NCBI GenBank assembly: GCA_036821645.1
Contig: DAISJD010000128.1
Coordinates: 1 to 8,927, forward strand
Origin: DAISJD01 sp036821645
GTDB taxonomy: Bacteria; Pseudomonadota; Alphaproteobacteria; ATCC43930; CGMCC-115725
Direction of reading: 5' to 3'
Length of the DNA: 8,927 bases
The position numbers and the translations under genes are program-made. Positions 6,724 to 8,927 of this stretch are shown one piece after another (the first letter of the stretch is position 1; every line of letters begins with the position of its first letter). Under the pieces are notes generated by a model. It searched no databases. It saw only the letters and a program-made list of their open reading frames with translations, and had not been told where the DNA came from.

Positions 6724-8190
6724 TCAGGTGAGACCGAGCCGCTGCCACTCCCGTTTTTTGCGATAGATGGTCGAGGCATCGATTTCCAACAGGTTTGCGG
6801 CCTTCGGCACATTGCCGCCGGAGAGGGCCAAGGCCTGTTCGATCGCCTCTTTTTCGATGACCCATAGGGGGGGCAGCGTCGCGGTCTGTAGCCCCCATCG
6901 CATTTCAGTACGGGCCGACGGGGATTTTGTCTGGTGCTGCGCGGATGTCGCGAGGGGGGCCTCGTTGCGGACGATGGCGGGTAACATATCGGGGGTGACG
7001 ACACCGCCGCTGCTGAGGACGACGACGTTGCGCACCACATTCATCAATTGCCGCACATTGCCGGGCCAGGGATAAGCCAGGAGCAGGCGTTCGGTTTCCG
7101 GGTTGAATCCGTCGAAATTCTTGCCTTCCTCTTCGGCGAACCGTTCGAGGAACGATCGGGCGATCAGGATGATGTCGCTCCCTCGTTCGCGCAAGGCGGG
7201 GAGTTGAATCGTGACGACGGCCAGGCGATAATAGAGATCTTCGCGGAACCGGCCGGCGGCGATATCCTGCATGACATCCCGATTGGTTGCACAGACGAAA
7301 CGGACATCGACCGATTTTTCCTGATCGCTGCCGACTGGGGTATAAATCCCGGTTTGAATGAAGCGCAGGAGCTTTGCCTGAAGCGGCATATCCATTTCGC
7401 CCAATTCGTCCAGAAAAAGGGTGCCGCCATCGGCGCGGGCCGCGATGCCTTCGCGGGCGCTGACGGCACCGGTGAAGGCCCCTTTCACATGACCGAACAA
7501 TTCGCTTTCGACGAGATCGCGCGGAATGGCCGAACAATTCAAGGCAACGAAGGGGCCGCGATGACGCGGGCTACGCCGGTGAACCGCTTCGGCGGCCAAT
7601 TCCTTGCCGGTCCCACTTTCGCCGGTGACGAAAATCGGGGCCTTGCTCGCGGCGGCATCGCGTAAGATCCGATAGACCGCCTGCATCGCCGGGGAAAGAC
7701 CGATGAAGGACTCGAACCCATCCGTAGGTTCAGGTTTGACCAGGGTGCGTTCGATCCGTTTCAGGCGGCGCAGTTCCAGGGCATTGTTCAGGGTAACGTG
7801 CAGGCGTTCGGCACTGAAAGGCTTCACCAGAAAATCATAGGCACCAAGGCGCATGGATTCCACCGCCATGCTGATGGAACCGGCAGCGGTGACCACGATG
7901 ACCGGGGCGTCGAGCCCGGCCGACTTGATCATCTGCATCACGTCATGGCCGTGACCGTCGGGCAGAATAAGGTCGAGCAGGACGACCGACGGCGCCTCTT
8001 GGGCAAGAACTTCTCGGGTTTTGGCAAGTGAGCCCGCATGCACGACATCGACGTCGGCCCGTTCCAAATAGGCCATATAAAGCCGCCACAGGGTCGGATC
8101 ATCCTCAACCAACAGCACGAGCGGCTTGTCCCGTTGGGGTGGCGGCTGAGAGAAGGGCTCTTGCCGGTCGGACGGCGTGTTGCTCATCAT
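6724..8190 (-). CDS. Sigma-54-dependent response regulator, LuxO-like (receiver-AAA+-Fis)
   Basis: An NtrC-family activator of sigma-54 promoters, switched by a phosphorelay. From the chosen ATG (488 residues) the receiver occupies about 23-140, with acidic pocket E29-D30-D31, phospho-acceptor D73 (LLDLILPDG), T101 and K123. The AAA+ domain spans about 160-395: Walker A GESGTGKE (190-197), sigma-54 contact loop GAFTGA (237-242), Walker B GGTLFLDE (255-262), RFREDLYYRL, and WPGNVRQL (375-382). A Fis-type helix-turn-helix is at about 448-480 (EQALALSGGNVPKAANLLEI, then ASTIYRKKREW). Phrases such as PLWVIEKEAIEQAL and KSVDVRFVCATNRD resemble Vibrio LuxO more than NtrC, from memory. The frame reaches a TTG at 8253, but homologous sequence begins only near the receiver, so the tandem ATGATG at 8190/8187 is preferred. 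No Shine-Dalgarno site is evident at either. No histidine kinase or LuxU-type phosphotransferase is adjacent. It lies 90 bases downstream of the TusA-like gene on the same strand. Confidence 0.93.
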   Translation of the reverse strand: MMSNTPSDRQEPFSQPPPQRDKPLVLLVEDDPTLWRLYMAYLERADVDVVHAGSLAKTREVLAQEAPSVVLLDLILPDGHGHDVMQMIKSAGLDAPVIVVTAAGSISMAVESMRLGAYDFLVKPFSAERLHVTLNNALELRRLKRIERTLVKPEPTDGFESFIGLSPAMQAVYRILRDAAASKAPIFVTGESGTGKELAAEAVHRRSPRHRGPFVALNCSAIPRDLVESELFGHVKGAFTGAVSAREGIAARADGGTLFLDELGEMDMPLQAKLLRFIQTGIYTPVGSDQEKSVDVRFVCATNRDVMQDIAAGRFREDLYYRLAVVTIQLPALRERGSDIILIARSFLERFAEEEGKNFDGFNPETERLLLAYPWPGNVRQLMNVVRNVVVLSSGGVVTPDMLPAIVRNEAPLATSAQHQTKSPSARTEMRWGLQTATLPPLWVIEKEAIEQALALSGGNVPKAANLLEIDASTIYRKKREWQRLGLT

Positions 8191-8280
8191 AGGGTCAGTG
8201 CATGGATCGGAAAAGGCGACACATGGGCGAGATACCGTCAATGGGCAAGGCAAGCCGACCAGCCGGTGCCCTGGCCAATA

Positions 8281-8553
8281 CTATGCCACAGAAACCGTCC
8301 GACAGCGCAGGAATAAACGATGATAATCGCCAAGATCATCGCATCGAATCCATTCATGGCCAGTCGTTGAACAGAAATGCTGAAAATCCTGTGGGGCACC
8401 GGGATCCGTGACCGAAACAGCCAGAACCTCGCCGACGGCCATGCGGCGCAGAGCCTTGCGCGCCTTTAGAACCGGCAAAGGACATTTCAGGCCGCGTGCG
8501 TCGAGATGATGATGGTTTACAGGACTTGTCTCAGGATCGTCTTGGGACATCAT
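8281..8553 (-). CDS. TusA/SirA/YedF-family sulfur carrier protein
   Basis: A small cytoplasmic protein (90 residues from the ATG at 8553) of the family that carries persulfide sulfur for tRNA thiolation, molybdenum cofactor synthesis or sulfur oxidation. The diagnostic motif is LDARGLKCPLPVLKARKAL, with the CPxP cysteine at residue 24. The helix-strand pattern continues to VSVTDPGAPQDFQHFC and GDYHRLFLRC at the C-terminus. Tandem ATGs (8553, 8550) precede the gene, and an in-frame TTG at 8562 is less likely. No ribosome site is visible. Instead the start codon overlaps the TGA of an upstream 54-codon frame as ATGA. The next gene on this strand, 90 bases on, is the LuxO-like regulator, so the two may be co-transcribed. 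No tusBCDE, dsr or hdr genes are nearby, so the sulfur partner is unknown. The nearby molybdoenzyme also depends on sulfur delivery, but a functional link is speculation. Confidence 0.92.
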   Translation of the reverse strand: MMSQDDPETSPVNHHHLDARGLKCPLPVLKARKALRRMAVGEVLAVSVTDPGAPQDFQHFCSTTGHEWIRCDDLGDYHRLFLRCRTVSVA

Positions 8554-8714
8554 GGTAAACAAGATAAGGCCGATCGGCGGCTCAACACAACCGAGTAGGA
8601 CCTCGCAGCAGCTATGCAGGTGCGAGGCCGCCTAGACCGAAGACCGAACAAGAACGCATTGACCCTAAAAGACGCTGGCGTAAGGATGGCCAGGAACCGG
8701 ACACGCGTATCCAT
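8550..8714 (-). pseudogene. 54-codon frame from the left repeat arm, overlapping the tusA-like start
   Basis: Codons 1-29 (8714-8628) are the mirror copy of the start of the right-arm frame at 8841. They differ at three residues: Ala5 to Val, Leu6 to Arg, and Trp17 to Arg. The two arginines disrupt the hydrophobic stretch. After the arm ends, 25 unrelated codons follow to a TGA that overlaps the tusA-like ATG as ATGA. It is best read as a truncated, decaying fragment, though it might serve as a leader frame that couples translation into tusA. I recognise no protein family. Confidence 0.35.
8554..8627. other. Short non-arm stretch upstream of the tusA-like gene
   Basis: Between the inverted repeat and the tusA-like start. 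It contains a perfect 10-bp palindrome GCCGATCGGC (8569-8578), 15 bases before the ATG and a possible operator. It also holds a 7-bp stem-loop, CCTCGCA (8601-8607) with TGCGAGG (8621-8627), which abuts the edge of the repeat arm exactly. No run of T follows the hairpin on either strand, so it is not an obvious terminator. No promoter box is convincing. Confidence 0.4.
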
Positions 8715-8927
8715 GACGTATGAATTACGGGAACAGTGAATCGATAGAAGATTGATCCAGGGCACCGGATGACGGCGTTCCGTCAACCGGTGCCCTGGAT
8801 CAATCTTCTACCGATTCACTGTTTTCGCAATTCATACGTCATGGATACGCGTGCCCTGTTCCTGGCCATCCTTACGCCAGCGTCTTTTTGGGTCAATGCG
8901 TTCTTGTTCGGTCTTCGGTCTAGGCGG
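8628..8927. repeat. Large imperfect inverted repeat, 148-bp arms, 4-base centre
   Basis: Arms 8628-8775 and 8780-8927 are reverse complements with 8 mismatches and no gaps (140/148); the central four bases are CGTT. Mismatched pairs are 8769/8786, 8744/8811, 8731/8824, 8730/8825, 8727/8828, 8701/8854, 8698/8857 and 8666/8889. The outer 38 bases are identical. The repeat reaches the last base of the window, so it may continue beyond. No transposase or target duplication is visible. The pattern suits an inverted duplication that has since diverged, a palindromic mobile element, or a fold-back artefact at a contig end. The substitutions without indels argue mildly against the last. Confidence 0.95.
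8841..8927 (+). CDS. Possible start of a membrane protein gene, cut by the window edge
   Basis: An ATG at 8841 opens a frame of 29 codons that is still open at the end of the window. It begins MDTRALFLAILTP and continues through WVNAFLFGL to RSRR. Residues 5-25 are strongly hydrophobic with charges on either side, as in a first membrane helix with a positively charged cytoplasmic end. There is no clear Shine-Dalgarno site upstream. The family cannot be identified from so little; a transporter is one guess. All of it lies inside the right arm of the inverted repeat. Confidence 0.3.
   Translation, partial: MDTRALFLAILTPASFWVNAFLFGLRSRR

Noticed and set aside
8191..8253. TTG start adding 21 residues to the LuxO-like regulator
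   Set aside because: The extra residues precede the receiver without family resemblance, and a double ATG is available at 8190/8187.

Overview
The window looks like chromosomal DNA of a GC-rich alphaproteobacterium, most plausibly a Rhodospirillales-type organism. This rests on codon use rich in GCC, GAT, CGC and CGG, on a standalone molybdopterin oxidoreductase of a kind I associate with alphaproteobacteria, and on a chemoreceptor of the 4-helix-bundle type. No 16S rRNA or other taxonomic marker is present, so the assignment is inference. Six full-length protein genes are well supported. No tRNA, rRNA, CRISPR array or transposase was seen.

Layout. Positions 1-123 are non-coding and hold a rho-independent terminator for the first gene. 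A methyl-accepting chemotaxis protein is encoded on the minus strand (124-1827). A 312-base divergent intergenic region with a 12-bp tandem repeat separates it from a plus-strand molybdopterin oxidoreductase with a [4Fe-4S] motif (2140-4206). After a 181-base gap come galU (UTP-glucose-1-phosphate uridylyltransferase, 4388-5257) and a phosphomannomutase/phosphoglucomutase (5287-6684), 29 bases apart and very probably one operon. Converging on them from the minus strand is a LuxO-like sigma-54-dependent response regulator (6724 to about 8190). Upstream of it on the same strand is a TusA/SirA-family sulfur carrier (8281-8553). The last 300 bases are an almost perfect inverted repeat: two 148-base arms, 140/148 identical without gaps, around a 4-base centre. 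The repeat runs to the edge of the window.

How the genes fit together. GalU and the phosphohexomutase make UDP-glucose and hexose-1-phosphates for cell-surface polysaccharide. The adjacent response regulator resembles LuxO, which in vibrios controls quorum sensing and biofilm, so a link to envelope or biofilm regulation is possible but unproven. The chemoreceptor senses an unknown ligand, and the molybdoenzyme's substrate cannot be read from sequence.

The least explained part is the right end. The inverted repeat places a degraded mirror copy of what may be the start of a membrane-protein gene, with its upstream DNA, directly in front of the tusA-like gene. The resulting 54-codon open frame overlaps the tusA-like start codon by ATGA. 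I found no clear evidence of a wholly new multi-gene system; the other genes belong to known families.
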